A stretch of 64,000 nt of DNA from Paracholeplasma manati (GTDB lineage Bacteria > Bacillota_I > Bacilli_A > Acholeplasmatales > UBA5453), in assembly GCF_025742995.1 (NCBI RefSeq), contig NZ_JAOVQM010000003.1:186001-250000 (forward strand). Direction: 5' to 3'. This document shows, one piece after another, positions 1 to 8,901 of this stretch. Below the pieces are notes generated by a model that did no database searches, was not told where the DNA came from, and saw nothing but the letters and a program-made list of their open reading frames with translations. Each line of letters starts with the position of its first letter. Positions within the stretch are counted from its first letter, which is position 1. The position numbers and the translations under genes were made by a program.

Positions 1-540
1 GACTTAGCACAACGAAAACGTGGTTTATTCGTCGATATGAATTATTTGGACAAAACACGTGTTGTCATCCATTACGAACTGCCATTATCCGAAATTGTGT
101 ATGATTTCTTTGATAAACTCAAATCTTCAACCAGAGGCTATGCTTCATTTGATTATGAAATTGGTGAATACAAAGAATCCAGACTTCAAAAGATGGATAT
201 TCTATTAAATGGTGAAATCGTCGATGCTTTATCCTTAATTGTTCATCGTGATTTTGCATATCAACGCGGAAAAGTAATCACGGAAAAACTTAAAGAACTC
301 ATCCCACGACAAATGTTTGAAATTCCAGTTCAAGCAGCTGTTGGTAATAAAATCATTGCTAGAGAAACCATCAAAGCCATGCGTAAAGACGTATTAGCTA
401 AATGTTATGGTGGCGACATCTCACGTAAACGTAAATTATTAGAGAAACAAAAAGAAGGTAAGAAGAAGATGAAAGCGGTCGGTTCGGTAGACGTCCCCCA
501 AGAAGCTTTCCTCGCCATCTTATCGAACTCAGAAGAATAA
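1..540 (+). CDS. lepA: Elongation factor 4 (LepA), C-terminal part
   Basis: This open frame enters from the left edge and encodes the last 179 residues of LepA, the ribosomal back-translocase GTPase. An EF-G domain V-like fold and the LepA-specific C-terminal domain are visible: the stretches [20 protein letters not shown] and [17 protein letters not shown] near the end are typical of LepA. The first in-frame Met is at 37, but the frame stays open to base 1 with LepA-like sequence ([11 protein letters not shown]), so this is a gene truncated by the window and not a short gene starting at 37. A hairpin terminator follows directly. In many Firmicutes hemW comes next; here hemW is 13 kb away. 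Confidence 0.95.
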   Translation, partial: DLAQRKRGLFVDMNYLDKTRVVIHYELPLSEIVYDFFDKLKSSTRGYASFDYEIGEYKESRLQKMDILLNGEIVDALSLIVHRDFAYQRGKVITEKLKELIPRQMFEIPVQAAVGNKIIARETIKAMRKDVLAKCYGGDISRKRKLLEKQKEGKKKMKAVGSVDVPQEAFLAILSNSEE

Positions 541-566
541 CATCCTTAAATGGATGTTTTTTTTAT
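539..566 (+). terminator. Rho-independent terminator of lepA
   Basis: A 7-bp stem (AACATCC at 539-545, GGATGTT at 552-558) with a 6-nt loop is followed by a T-run. The stem overlaps the lepA stop codon. Confidence 0.85.
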
Positions 567-591
567 TTTATGTCATTTCTTAATTATAGAT

Positions 592-768
592 ATATACGTA
601 AATCTACGTATCTATTTTGGAATGAACACAGATATTTTAACTTTAAAAGATATTAAAAAATCATTTTTTCATGTGGCTACATCTATTTCAAATACCTTTA
701 TAATATCTAAATTACGCGATAAATAGCCTAATAATAGATTTTTCAATATATACAAATTTCTACGCAAT
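592..768. promoter_or_regulatory. Two related motifs, candidate AraC-type operators, in the 340-bp leader
   Basis: The gap 541-880 holds the lepA terminator, AT-rich sequence and two similar elements: ATATACGTAAATCTACGTAT at 592-611 and ATATACAAATTTCTACGCAA at 748-767. They share ATATAC, an AAAT core and CTACG, and lie 156 nt apart. The first also contains TACGTA twice. Spaced direct repeats upstream of an AraC-family gene suggest operators for that regulator. This is inference from the repeat alone. Confidence 0.35.
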
Positions 769-824
769 GTAAAAAACTATTAATAGACAATTTTAATCTA
801 TATATAAGAATTTAAGATTCATGT

Positions 825-830
825 TATAAT
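825..830 (+). promoter_or_regulatory. -10 element of the galactan operon
   Basis: A perfect TATAAT lies at 825-830; no good -35 is visible 17 nt upstream, as expected for an activator-dependent promoter. It predicts a transcript start near 837, so the in-frame ATG at 839 would be leaderless and the ATG at 881, with AAGGTGG before it, is the better start of the regulator. Confidence 0.5.
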
Positions 831-880
831 CATTCCAGATGAAAGCGTTTTTCTATTATAATGAAAGTGAAGGTGGCTTT

Positions 881-1711
881 ATGAACTCGATGGACAGCCT
901 ACTCGTGGCTAATTTTACTGAATTGTCTTTATTTGAATGTGGCAGGGAAAAATGTCAACCCGATAAACGCATTTTGATGGATATCAAACCATATCATATT
1001 TTTCATTATGTCCTTTATGGATCAGGTGTATTTATCTTAAATGCCAAAAAGTATTTTTTAAAAAAGGGCGATTTGTTTTATGTTCCACCTGGTTGTACTG
1101 CACAATATTACCCTGATCCGAACGACCCTTGGATCTATGTTTGGATCGGTTTTAATGGATCAAGATCGGATGATTATCTCAACCGCATCGGTTTATCCAT
1201 TGACCAACCGATTTACCATGATAGTAAATCGCTCGAATTAAAGGCACTATTCAATGATTTAGCAGATAAATACAACCATTCAAAGTATTTAACCATTGAA
1301 TCCTTGTCTGTATTCATCAGCATTTTATATCGTATGCTCATCAGTAATCGTAAAAAAGATATCTTACTGAGTTCAAAAGAAACACATATCCGTATGGCAA
1401 AACAATTTATGGAGAACAATTTTCAGTTTAAAATTAAAATCACCGATATCGCCAGTGCATTATCGTTGAGTCCAAATTATCTAGCCAATATTTTCAAAGA
1501 ACAACTGGGGATTACTCCAAAAGAATATTTAACCAATCATCGGATGCAAAAAGCAAGTCAGTATTTAATCAACTCACAAATGTCGGTTAAAGAAATCGCA
1601 TCCAAGGTCGGTTATGATAACGCATTACACTTTTCTGCAGAATTTAAAAGAATTAAAAAGGTTTCACCAACCTTATATCAAAAGAATAATCAATTATCGG
1701 AGGAATCATGA
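881..1711 (+). CDS. AraC-family transcriptional regulator
   Basis: This 276-residue protein has an N-terminal cupin-like sugar-sensing domain (YHIFHYVLYGSGVF, GDLFYVPPGC) and two C-terminal helix-turn-helix motifs of the AraC type (IASALSLSPNYLANIFKEQL; VKEIASKVGYDNALHFSAEF). It is the first gene of the galactan operon and overlaps the next gene by 4 nt (ATGA), so it probably senses a galactose-containing sugar and activates its own operon. I chose the start at 881 because AAGGTGG sits 4 nt before it and because the -10 at 825-830 lies too close to the alternative ATG at 839. The ligand and activator role are inferred from context. Confidence 0.88.
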   Translation: MNSMDSLLVANFTELSLFECGREKCQPDKRILMDIKPYHIFHYVLYGSGVFILNAKKYFLKKGDLFYVPPGCTAQYYPDPNDPWIYVWIGFNGSRSDDYLNRIGLSIDQPIYHDSKSLELKALFNDLADKYNHSKYLTIESLSVFISILYRMLISNRKKDILLSSKETHIRMAKQFMENNFQFKIKITDIASALSLSPNYLANIFKEQLGITPKEYLTNHRMQKASQYLINSQMSVKEIASKVGYDNALHFSAEFKRIKKVSPTLYQKNNQLSEES

Positions 1712-3753
1712 AAAAACAGTTATTATTAATTCTATCGTTGGGATTTGTCATCCTAGCGACTGCATGTCAATCCAAAGTGTATGTGGATTATATCGATAAA
1801 CCCATCAGTTTCACCCCAACCATCGGCGATAAACGAAACAATGAATCCATCGCAGACTTAAAAGTGATTTACAACGATGAGACTGCCGATCAAATCCAGG
1901 TGCTACCCGTCGAATTATCGGATGATTTTATCATTGGTGTTGACATGTCATCCATCATCGATGTTTTGGATAAAGGCGGTGTATTCTACAACGCCAATGG
2001 TGAAGAACAAGATGTGTTTGAAATCTTAAAATCTTACGGTGTGAATTATGTACGTATCCGTTTATGGCATAACCCTACCAATTCAAATGGTTTAGGTTTC
2101 GGTGGTGGCAATAATACCACTGAAGTTGGTATTGAGATTGCGAAAAAGGCTGCACGCGTTGGTATGAGAATTGCGCTAGACTTTCACTACAGTGATTTCT
2201 GGGCAGATCCATCGAAACAAAGCATGCCAAGAGCTTGGACAGGTTATACCGATGAACAAGTGGTTGATGCGATATATGAGTATACAAAATCAACTTTGAA
2301 ATCCTTTGAAAAAGCGGGTGTTAGACCCCATATGGTACAAATCGGTAATGAAATCAATAACGGGATGGTGTATCCAAATGGAAACATCGCGACCCGTGGT
2401 TACCGTCGATTGGCGATGTTCTTAAATGCGGGTATCAAAGCGGTTAAGGAAATTAGTCCATCCATCCAAACAGTCATTCACTTGGCAGAGGGGGCTTCGG
2501 AGCAACGATTGACCTACTTTTTCGATAAAATGATTGAAAATAACGTCGAGTTTGACATCATAGGCTTATCCTACTATTCCTTTTGGCATGGTACTTTAGC
2601 GCAATTCCAACAAACTTTAGAAGCGCTTGATGCGCGCTATACTCAAAAAATCGCTGTCATGGAATATTCTTATGGCTATACCGATTATAGCAATGAATTT
2701 TCAGCCAATATTTATTCCTCTGAAATGGAATCTGAAGGTGGCTACAAAACCTCTATGCAAGGTCAAGCGAGCTACATTCGCGACGTTAACGCTGCGATTG
2801 CTTCGATAGAATCTGGTATCGGTTCATTTTACTGGGAACCTGCTTGGTTAGCAGTGGCTGGTGCAGGCTGGGCTAGTAGTGGTGCCATTGAATATCTGAA
2901 TGCACAAGGCGATGATGTCTCATCGATTGGCAAAGCTTCTTGGGCAAATCAAGCCTTATTCAGTTTTTCCGGTAAAGTATTACCTAGTTTAAATGTGTTC
3001 AATCTCATGAAAACATCGACATTTAACGATGAACGCATTGAAACACTTGAAACAGAGTTATCGGTAGTCATCAATATTCGTGCCAATGAAACACTACCAT
3101 CACATACCCTCGCTTATACCTCATTAGATAGACGAACCTTGGTTCCAATCACATGGAATAGAGCAGAACTAGATGCCATTCAAGGTGCAGGAAATTATAC
3201 CGTTCACGGCACAGTGACCCAAGGCAACCAAATCCTACAAGTCGTATGTACAGTCGAAGCTTATGAAAATTACTTGGTTAATGGCAGTTTCGAAGAAGGT
3301 GGAAAAGTCACGGCTGACGTCAAAGATTTTTCCTTAGTCAATGGTTGGCAAGTCACACAAAATATCAATGGTGCTGTAAAAATCGAAAGTAAAAATCCAC
3401 GTACATCCGATAACAATGGACACAACAACTTAAATATCTGGGCCTCTGCCGCTTATGACTTCACAGTTTATCAAACTGTTACATTGTCACCAGGTACTTA
3501 TATATTGGTCGTTTATGGCAGAAGTGCGATGAACGGAGAAGTCAATACACCGAGTGTATCGCTTTATGTTGGTAATGGTTCAACTATACTGTTCGAACAG
3601 TCCTTTGTTTATGGTGGTTCTTGGAGTGAATGGCAAAAAAATGAATTAACCTTTACAATCACCGAATCAATCACCGTTCAAATCGGTCTAAAAGGCACTG
3701 GCGCAGCCACTGCATGGGCACATTTCGATGATTTCGCCCTCAAATCAATGTAG
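1708..3753 (+). CDS. GH53 arabinogalactan endo-beta-1,4-galactanase, lipoprotein with C-terminal binding domains
   Basis: The 681-residue protein begins with a lipoprotein signal ending in ATAC (Cys20), so it should be tethered outside the membrane. A GH53 catalytic domain covers about residues 70-435, with acid/base Glu215 (in VQIGNEINNG) and nucleophile Glu319 (in IAVMEYSYGY). A bacterial Ig-like domain follows (about 445-525), then a beta-sandwich carbohydrate-binding module (about 528-681, starting NYLVNGSFEEGG), of the CBM61 or CBM4/9 type; CBM61 is known to bind galactan and to accompany GH53. The enzyme would cut beta-1,4-galactan, the side chain of rhamnogalacturonan I. It overlaps the AraC gene by 4 nt and is followed 8 nt later by a GH2 gene. 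Confidence 0.93.
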   Translation: MKKQLLLILSLGFVILATACQSKVYVDYIDKPISFTPTIGDKRNNESIADLKVIYNDETADQIQVLPVELSDDFIIGVDMSSIIDVLDKGGVFYNANGEEQDVFEILKSYGVNYVRIRLWHNPTNSNGLGFGGGNNTTEVGIEIAKKAARVGMRIALDFHYSDFWADPSKQSMPRAWTGYTDEQVVDAIYEYTKSTLKSFEKAGVRPHMVQIGNEINNGMVYPNGNIATRGYRRLAMFLNAGIKAVKEISPSIQTVIHLAEGASEQRLTYFFDKMIENNVEFDIIGLSYYSFWHGTLAQFQQTLEALDARYTQKIAVMEYSYGYTDYSNEFSANIYSSEMESEGGYKTSMQGQASYIRDVNAAIASIESGIGSFYWEPAWLAVAGAGWASSGAIEYLNAQGDDVSSIGKASWANQALFSFSGKVLPSLNVFNLMKTSTFNDERIETLETELSVVINIRANETLPSHTLAYTSLDRRTLVPITWNRAELDAIQGAGNYTVHGTVTQGNQILQVVCTVEAYENYLVNGSFEEGGKVTADVKDFSLVNGWQVTQNINGAVKIESKNPRTSDNNGHNNLNIWASAAYDFTVYQTVTLSPGTYILVVYGRSAMNGEVNTPSVSLYVGNGSTILFEQSFVYGGSWSEWQKNELTFTITESITVQIGLKGTGAATAWAHFDDFALKSM

Positions 3754-3761
3754 GTGTTTAA

Positions 3762-6065
3762 ATGAGAACAATCATCCCCATCAATGATGGGTGGCGTTTC
3801 GGTCATAAAACCGATGAAATAATCAAAATGAATATCGATGATAGCCATTTATCCTTAGTAGATATTCCCCATTCTAACGCCACTTTAGGTTATAACAATT
3901 ATACTGAATCGGTTTATCAGTTTGAAAGTGTATATCGTAAAAAAGTTTTGATCGAGCATGCCATATCCAAAAAACATTTCATCCGATTTGAAGGTGTTTT
4001 ACATCGAGCAGATGTCTATTTGAATGATCATTTTGTTGGTAGACATGATGGCGGCTATACCGCGTTTGAATTTGAAGTAACCCCTTATGTTCAATCGGGT
4101 GAAAATACCCTCGTGGTCGTTGTAGATTCTAGAGAAACTTTGAATATCCCACCCTTTGGTAAAACGATTGATTATTTAACTTATGGTGGTATTTATAGAG
4201 AAGTTTATTGGGTTGAAACCCCAATAAATCACATCAAACATGTCCATATTGCATTACAAAAAGATACCATTAAACCCACACTGCACTTTCAAATTCAAAC
4301 CGAAGGTGGCACACGGGTTCGAATCCAACTGGCTGAACATGGTAACGTCGTATATGAAGGTGTATACAACCTAAAAGACGATATTGTCATCACACCAAAT
4401 ATTACCTTGTGGGATATCGATCATCCCGTTTTATACGATATCAAGGTTGTGCTAGATGACGCGGATTGTTATGTCTTTAAAACCGGATTCAAGCACAGTG
4501 AATTTAGAACAGACGGTTTTTATTTGAATGGAAAGAAAATTAAAATTGTCGGATTAAATCGACATCAAATATACCCTTATGTCGGCTATGCGATGCCGCG
4601 AAATGGACAAATCGAAGATGCGAGATTGTTGAAATCTTTAGGTAACGCAGTTCGAACATCGCATTACCCTCAAAGCAAGCATTTTCTTGATGCCTGTGAC
4701 GCTTTAGGTTTATTGGTCTTTACAGAAGCCCCAGGTTGGCAGTATGTTGGTGATGCTTCATGGCAACAGTCATACATCACACAGGTCAAAGAAATGATTT
4801 TAGAACAACAACATCACCCATCGATCATTCTTTGGGGGGTTAGAGTTAATGAATCTGGTGACTTTGATAATTTATATGCGTCTACGAATGCTTTAGCCAA
4901 ATCACTAGATGGTAGACAAACTGGTGGTGTACGCTGTTTCAGCTTTTCCAATCCACTAGAGGATGTTTACACCTATAATGATTTCTTTCACAATGGCACC
5001 AATGATTACATGAAGGCTATTAAAGATGTGACGATTGATCAAAAACCCTATCTGATCACAGAATTCAATGGTCACATGTTTCCAACCAAAACCTTTGATA
5101 CCCCAACTCGAAAAGTCGAACATGCGTTACGGTATGCACACATATTGGATGCGCACATGGGGAACCCACGTGTGACGGGGGGATTTGGCTGGCAGTTCAT
5201 CGATTATAACACCCATGAACAGTTCGGTAGCGGTGATCACATCTGTTATCATGGGGTTTATGACGCGTTTAGATTGCCAAAACCAGCCGCACATATTTAT
5301 CTATCTCAACAAGAAAAACCACACTTAGCTGTTCTAAATAGTACCGATATTGGCGACTATGACGCCGGATACATCGATCATTTAGTTGTAGCAACCAATG
5401 CGAGCTACATCGAAGTGTACCAAAACAATCGTTTATTAGGTTCATTTTATCCAGACACCAAGCATTATCCACATTTAAAGCATCCACCCATCATCATCGA
5501 TGATTTTTATGGAGATGCCTATGCATCTTTAGGACTAACTGAAGATAAAATTAAAACTTTGAAAGCCATTGGGGCTGATATTGCAAAAAGGGGTGGTTTG
5601 GACAAGCTGACTTCTTTAGACACATATGACGCCAGCGATATCCAATTGGCTTGGCAGATGTATGGAAAGTATGTGGCTAACTGGGGTTCAGAATCATTCA
5701 CTTACACCATCATCGGACATTATGAAGGTCAAACCATCCAAAAGGTCCTAGGTCCTTATCGCAACTATCAACTACAAATTCATGTTCATGAACCAGTGAT
5801 TGAAGTTTTCGATACTTATGATGTTTGTAAGATTGATATAGAAGCGGTAGATGATCGAGGTAATTTAAAGGCTTACGCTTTTGATGTGATATCGATCACA
5901 ACCAATGACGTTATCGAAGTCATCGGTGAATCCAATGTCGCATTGATTGGTGGACAACGTGCTGTTTGGATTAGAAGCAAAGCCATTGGTGTTGGCAATC
6001 TGATGATTCAACATCGCAATCGTCAAATACCCTTAGAAATCATTGTAAAAAAAGGCTCAAACTAA
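3762..6065 (+). CDS. GH2 beta-galactosidase, cytoplasmic
   Basis: This 767-residue protein has no signal peptide. It shows the GH2 order: sugar-binding jelly-roll (about 1-155), Ig-like domain (about 160-245), TIM barrel (about 250-520), then C-terminal beta domains. The acid/base is Glu364 in LWGVRVNESGD and the nucleophile Glu434 in YLITEFNGHMF. The usual GNE triplet at the acid/base is VNE here. Lying between the extracellular galactanase and the sugar-binding protein, it most likely splits imported galacto-oligosaccharides to galactose. A GTG-AGGTG-like site 5' of ATG 3762 (TAGGTGTTTAA) fits the start. Family assignment is firm; the exact substrate is inferred. Confidence 0.9.
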   Translation: MRTIIPINDGWRFGHKTDEIIKMNIDDSHLSLVDIPHSNATLGYNNYTESVYQFESVYRKKVLIEHAISKKHFIRFEGVLHRADVYLNDHFVGRHDGGYTAFEFEVTPYVQSGENTLVVVVDSRETLNIPPFGKTIDYLTYGGIYREVYWVETPINHIKHVHIALQKDTIKPTLHFQIQTEGGTRVRIQLAEHGNVVYEGVYNLKDDIVITPNITLWDIDHPVLYDIKVVLDDADCYVFKTGFKHSEFRTDGFYLNGKKIKIVGLNRHQIYPYVGYAMPRNGQIEDARLLKSLGNAVRTSHYPQSKHFLDACDALGLLVFTEAPGWQYVGDASWQQSYITQVKEMILEQQHHPSIILWGVRVNESGDFDNLYASTNALAKSLDGRQTGGVRCFSFSNPLEDVYTYNDFFHNGTNDYMKAIKDVTIDQKPYLITEFNGHMFPTKTFDTPTRKVEHALRYAHILDAHMGNPRVTGGFGWQFIDYNTHEQFGSGDHICYHGVYDAFRLPKPAAHIYLSQQEKPHLAVLNSTDIGDYDAGYIDHLVVATNASYIEVYQNNRLLGSFYPDTKHYPHLKHPPIIIDDFYGDAYASLGLTEDKIKTLKAIGADIAKRGGLDKLTSLDTYDASDIQLAWQMYGKYVANWGSESFTYTIIGHYEGQTIQKVLGPYRNYQLQIHVHEPVIEVFDTYDVCKIDIEAVDDRGNLKAYAFDVISITTNDVIEVIGESNVALIGGQRAVWIRSKAIGVGNLMIQHRNRQIPLEIIVKKGSN

Positions 6066-6103
6066 ACCTAGTTTAGTAAATATAGAGGAGAAAAAGGAGA
6101 AAA

Positions 6104-7321
6104 ATGAAAAAAGTATTTTCACTCATGTTGGTGTTGATATCCATCTTCGGATTAGCTGCATGTCAACCCAAGGAAGAAGAATTAGAAGAGGTTTCATTGA
6201 CAGTATGGGCATCTGAATTAGACCAAACATTGATGCAAACCATGATCGAAAGTTTTAAAGAAGCGTATAAAGATGAAGCCATCTTTACCATTACTTTAGG
6301 TGCAGTTTCTGAAGCTACTGCAAAAGACCAAGTATTGACTGACATTGAAGCTGCTGCAGACGTATTCGCATTCGCAGATGATCAAATCAATGAACTCTAT
6401 GTTGCTGGCGCGCTTCAAGAAGTACAAGAAAACACCGCTGCAATCATCGCTGCCAATGGTGGTGCAGAAGCCGGTGCCATTAAAGCAGCAACCAAAAATG
6501 GTAAACTTTATGCTTATCCAATGACTGCTGATAATGGTTATTTCCTATTTTATGACAAATCTGTTTATACAGAAAATGACGTTAAAACTTTGGATGGTAT
6601 TTTAGCCAAAGCACAAAGTGATGGTTCTAAATTTACCATGCAAATCAACAATGGTTGGTATTTGTATTCATTCTTTGCAGGTGCTGGGTTACAACTAACC
6701 TATAACGGTACTGTAAATAGTGCCAATTGGAATAACGCGACTGGTGTTAAAGTCACTGAATCCATCATTCGCATGGCTTCTCACCCTGGATACATCAACT
6801 TAAATGATGCTGGATTCGTTTCTGGTATCAAGGATGGCTCCGTTTCTGCAGGTGTTAATGGGGTATGGAATGCCACTGAAGCACAAAATAAATGGGGTGC
6901 AAACTACGCAGCTACCAAATTACCTACTTACACACTTGATGGTCAACAAGTACAAATGAGTTCATTTGCAGGTTATAAATTAATGGGTGTTAACGCCCTT
7001 ACATTACAACCTTATTGGGCAATGAAATTAGCTGAATGGTTCACCAATGAAGACAATCAAATCTTACGTTTCCAAGAACGTGGACTTGGGCCTTCTAATG
7101 TCAATGCTGCAAATTCTACTGAAGTGAAAGCTTCTCCAGCCATTTCCGCATTAGCTCAACAAGGTGCCTTCGCAACCGTTCAAAATGTCGGTGGTAATTA
7201 TTGGTCACCAACCGAAACTTTCGGAAATATGATCGTTAACGCCGAATTAACCCTTCAAGGCAACATCCAAGATGCACTCGATATCATGGTTCAAGGTATT
7301 GTGGCACAACCGATTGGATAA
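6104..7321 (+). CDS. Extracellular sugar-binding lipoprotein of a galacto-oligosaccharide ABC importer
   Basis: The 405-residue protein starts with a lipoprotein signal ending LAAC (Cys20) and continues as a family-1 (MalE-like) solute-binding protein: SLTVWASELDQTLMQTMI near the N-terminus, then two lobes to the end. Two purine-rich ribosome binding sites (AGAGGAGAAAAAGGAG) lie just before the start, fitting high expression. It precedes the two permease genes, from which it is separated by a strong hairpin at 7344-7365. In Bacillus subtilis the comparable GanS-GanP-GanQ system imports galactan oligosaccharides; the same role is inferred here. Confidence 0.9.
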   Translation: MKKVFSLMLVLISIFGLAACQPKEEELEEVSLTVWASELDQTLMQTMIESFKEAYKDEAIFTITLGAVSEATAKDQVLTDIEAAADVFAFADDQINELYVAGALQEVQENTAAIIAANGGAEAGAIKAATKNGKLYAYPMTADNGYFLFYDKSVYTENDVKTLDGILAKAQSDGSKFTMQINNGWYLYSFFAGAGLQLTYNGTVNSANWNNATGVKVTESIIRMASHPGYINLNDAGFVSGIKDGSVSAGVNGVWNATEAQNKWGANYAATKLPTYTLDGQQVQMSSFAGYKLMGVNALTLQPYWAMKLAEWFTNEDNQILRFQERGLGPSNVNAANSTEVKASPAISALAQQGAFATVQNVGGNYWSPTETFGNMIVNAELTLQGNIQDALDIMVQGIVAQPIG

Positions 7322-7343
7322 TCGTTATAAACACTATGGAATA

Positions 7344-7365
7344 GGAATGCACTTAGGTGCATTCC
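7344..7365 (+). other. Intercistronic stem-loop after the sugar-binding protein gene
   Basis: A perfect 9-bp stem (GGAATGCAC at 7344-7352, GTGCATTCC at 7357-7365) closes a TTAG loop in the 68-nt gap before the MalF-like gene. No T-run follows, so it is unlikely to terminate fully. Such stems after binding-protein genes are known to protect upstream mRNA or reduce downstream expression. Confidence 0.7.
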
Positions 7366-7389
7366 TTCACCCTTTACACGAGGTCAACT

Positions 7390-8901
7390 ATGCACATCAT
7401 TCAAAACATGAATCGGTCTCTTCTAAAAAAACTTAATCGCTTTTGGTTAAATATAAAACGTTTTGGCTCTAAAATACATCAAGGATGGCAATCTTTGAGT
7501 CATGACTTTAAAACCGGTGATATTTATGTAAAACTATCCTTACTGTTCTTGAGTATAGGTTTTTTTAGAAGACATCAGATTATTAAAGGCATTTTATTTT
7601 CAATCATTCAAATCGGGTTTATTTTGTTTATGATCTTTACAGGTATCCCAAATTTATCACGATACAATACCTTGGGTACCATTCAATTTGAATCCGTATA
7701 TAACCCAATAACGAGACGAAATGAAGTCAATAATTACGATCATTCTTTCAAAATTCTATTGTATGGCCTCATCAGCATCATCGTGATTATCGTTTATGTG
7801 TATATCCATTTAAAAAACATCCATACACAAAGAAAACTACAATGGTGTGAAGCTGAAGGTCAGCACATCAACACCTTTAAAGAGGATTTAATTCAACTCA
7901 AAGATGATCGTTTCCACATCACTTTGTTGACTTTGCCAGTATCCGGTATTGTATTCTTCACAATCATTCCGTTGTTATTCATGATCTTGGTTGCATTCAC
8001 CAATTATGACCAATTGCATATGCCACCAACCAAACTATTCAGTTGGGTTGGGTTTAGAAACTTTGAAATATTATTAACCACAGGTTCAAACACAGTAACA
8101 TTTGGTTATGCGTTTAGAAAAGTTCTGACTTGGACATTGACATGGGCATTTTTCGCTACCTTTTTAAACTATATTGGTGGTATCATTCTGGCATTACTCA
8201 TCAATAGCAAATATACCAAATGGCCTAAATTATGGCGAACCATATTTGTCATCACGATTGCTGTACCTCAGTTTGTGTCATTGTTACTGGTTAGACATTT
8301 CTTTGCTGACCAAGGTATCATGAATACCCTCCTAAGTTCAAACATCCCATTTTTATCTGACTACACCTGGATTGACTGGATTCGTCAACTCGGATTAATT
8401 GGTGCGAATCGTGAGTTCGTGCCATTCCTAACAGACCCTGTATGGTCAAAAGTGATGTTGATTTTAATCAACTGCTGGATTGGTTTCCCATACGTCATGC
8501 TCATCACAACTGGTGTATTGATGAACATACCAAAGGATTTGTATGAGTCTGCTGAAATTGATGGTGCCAATAAATTCCAACTATTCGCTAAGATTACGAT
8601 GCCTTATATGTTGTTTGTTACCGCACCGTATTTGATTACGAATTTTGTCCACAATCTCAATAATTTTAATGTCATTTACCTCTTAACATCGACACGGGTC
8701 ACATCCAACCAATTACTAGCAAATGCGAATGCATCAGATACCGACTTGTTGGTCACTTGGTTATTTAAGTTGACACAAGACTACTACAACTACAAAATGG
8801 CCTCAGTCATCGGCATTATGATGTTCCTATTGTCAGCGATATTTACGTTACTCGCATTTAACTATACCATTAAATCCAATAAGGAGGACCGCTTCCAATG
8901 A
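7390..8901 (+). CDS. ABC sugar transporter permease, MalF type
   Basis: The 503-residue membrane protein carries an N-terminal extension with two membrane segments (about 60-95 and 130-150) and then the MalF-type permease core. The cytoplasmic EAA loop is clear (YESAEIDGANKFQLFAKI, about residues 383-400). I start at ATG 7390, preceded by CGAGGT, because the upstream GTG at 7357 lies inside the hairpin stem and has no ribosome binding site. It overlaps the MalG-type gene by 4 nt (ATGA). It forms the channel with that partner; no ATPase gene is in this operon. Confidence 0.9.
   Translation: MHIIQNMNRSLLKKLNRFWLNIKRFGSKIHQGWQSLSHDFKTGDIYVKLSLLFLSIGFFRRHQIIKGILFSIIQIGFILFMIFTGIPNLSRYNTLGTIQFESVYNPITRRNEVNNYDHSFKILLYGLISIIVIIVYVYIHLKNIHTQRKLQWCEAEGQHINTFKEDLIQLKDDRFHITLLTLPVSGIVFFTIIPLLFMILVAFTNYDQLHMPPTKLFSWVGFRNFEILLTTGSNTVTFGYAFRKVLTWTLTWAFFATFLNYIGGIILALLINSKYTKWPKLWRTIFVITIAVPQFVSLLLVRHFFADQGIMNTLLSSNIPFLSDYTWIDWIRQLGLIGANREFVPFLTDPVWSKVMLILINCWIGFPYVMLITTGVLMNIPKDLYESAEIDGANKFQLFAKITMPYMLFVTAPYLITNFVHNLNNFNVIYLLTSTRVTSNQLLANANASDTDLLVTWLFKLTQDYYNYKMASVIGIMMFLLSAIFTLLAFNYTIKSNKEDRFQ

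Noticed and set aside
839-880. Start of the AraC gene at ATG 839
   Set aside because: The TATAAT at 825-830 would make this ATG leaderless; ATG 881 has a proper AAGGTGG before it and fits family starts.
7357-7389. GTG start of the MalF-type permease
   Set aside because: It lies in the 3' arm of a perfect hairpin and lacks a ribosome binding site; ATG 7390 is preceded by CGAGGT.
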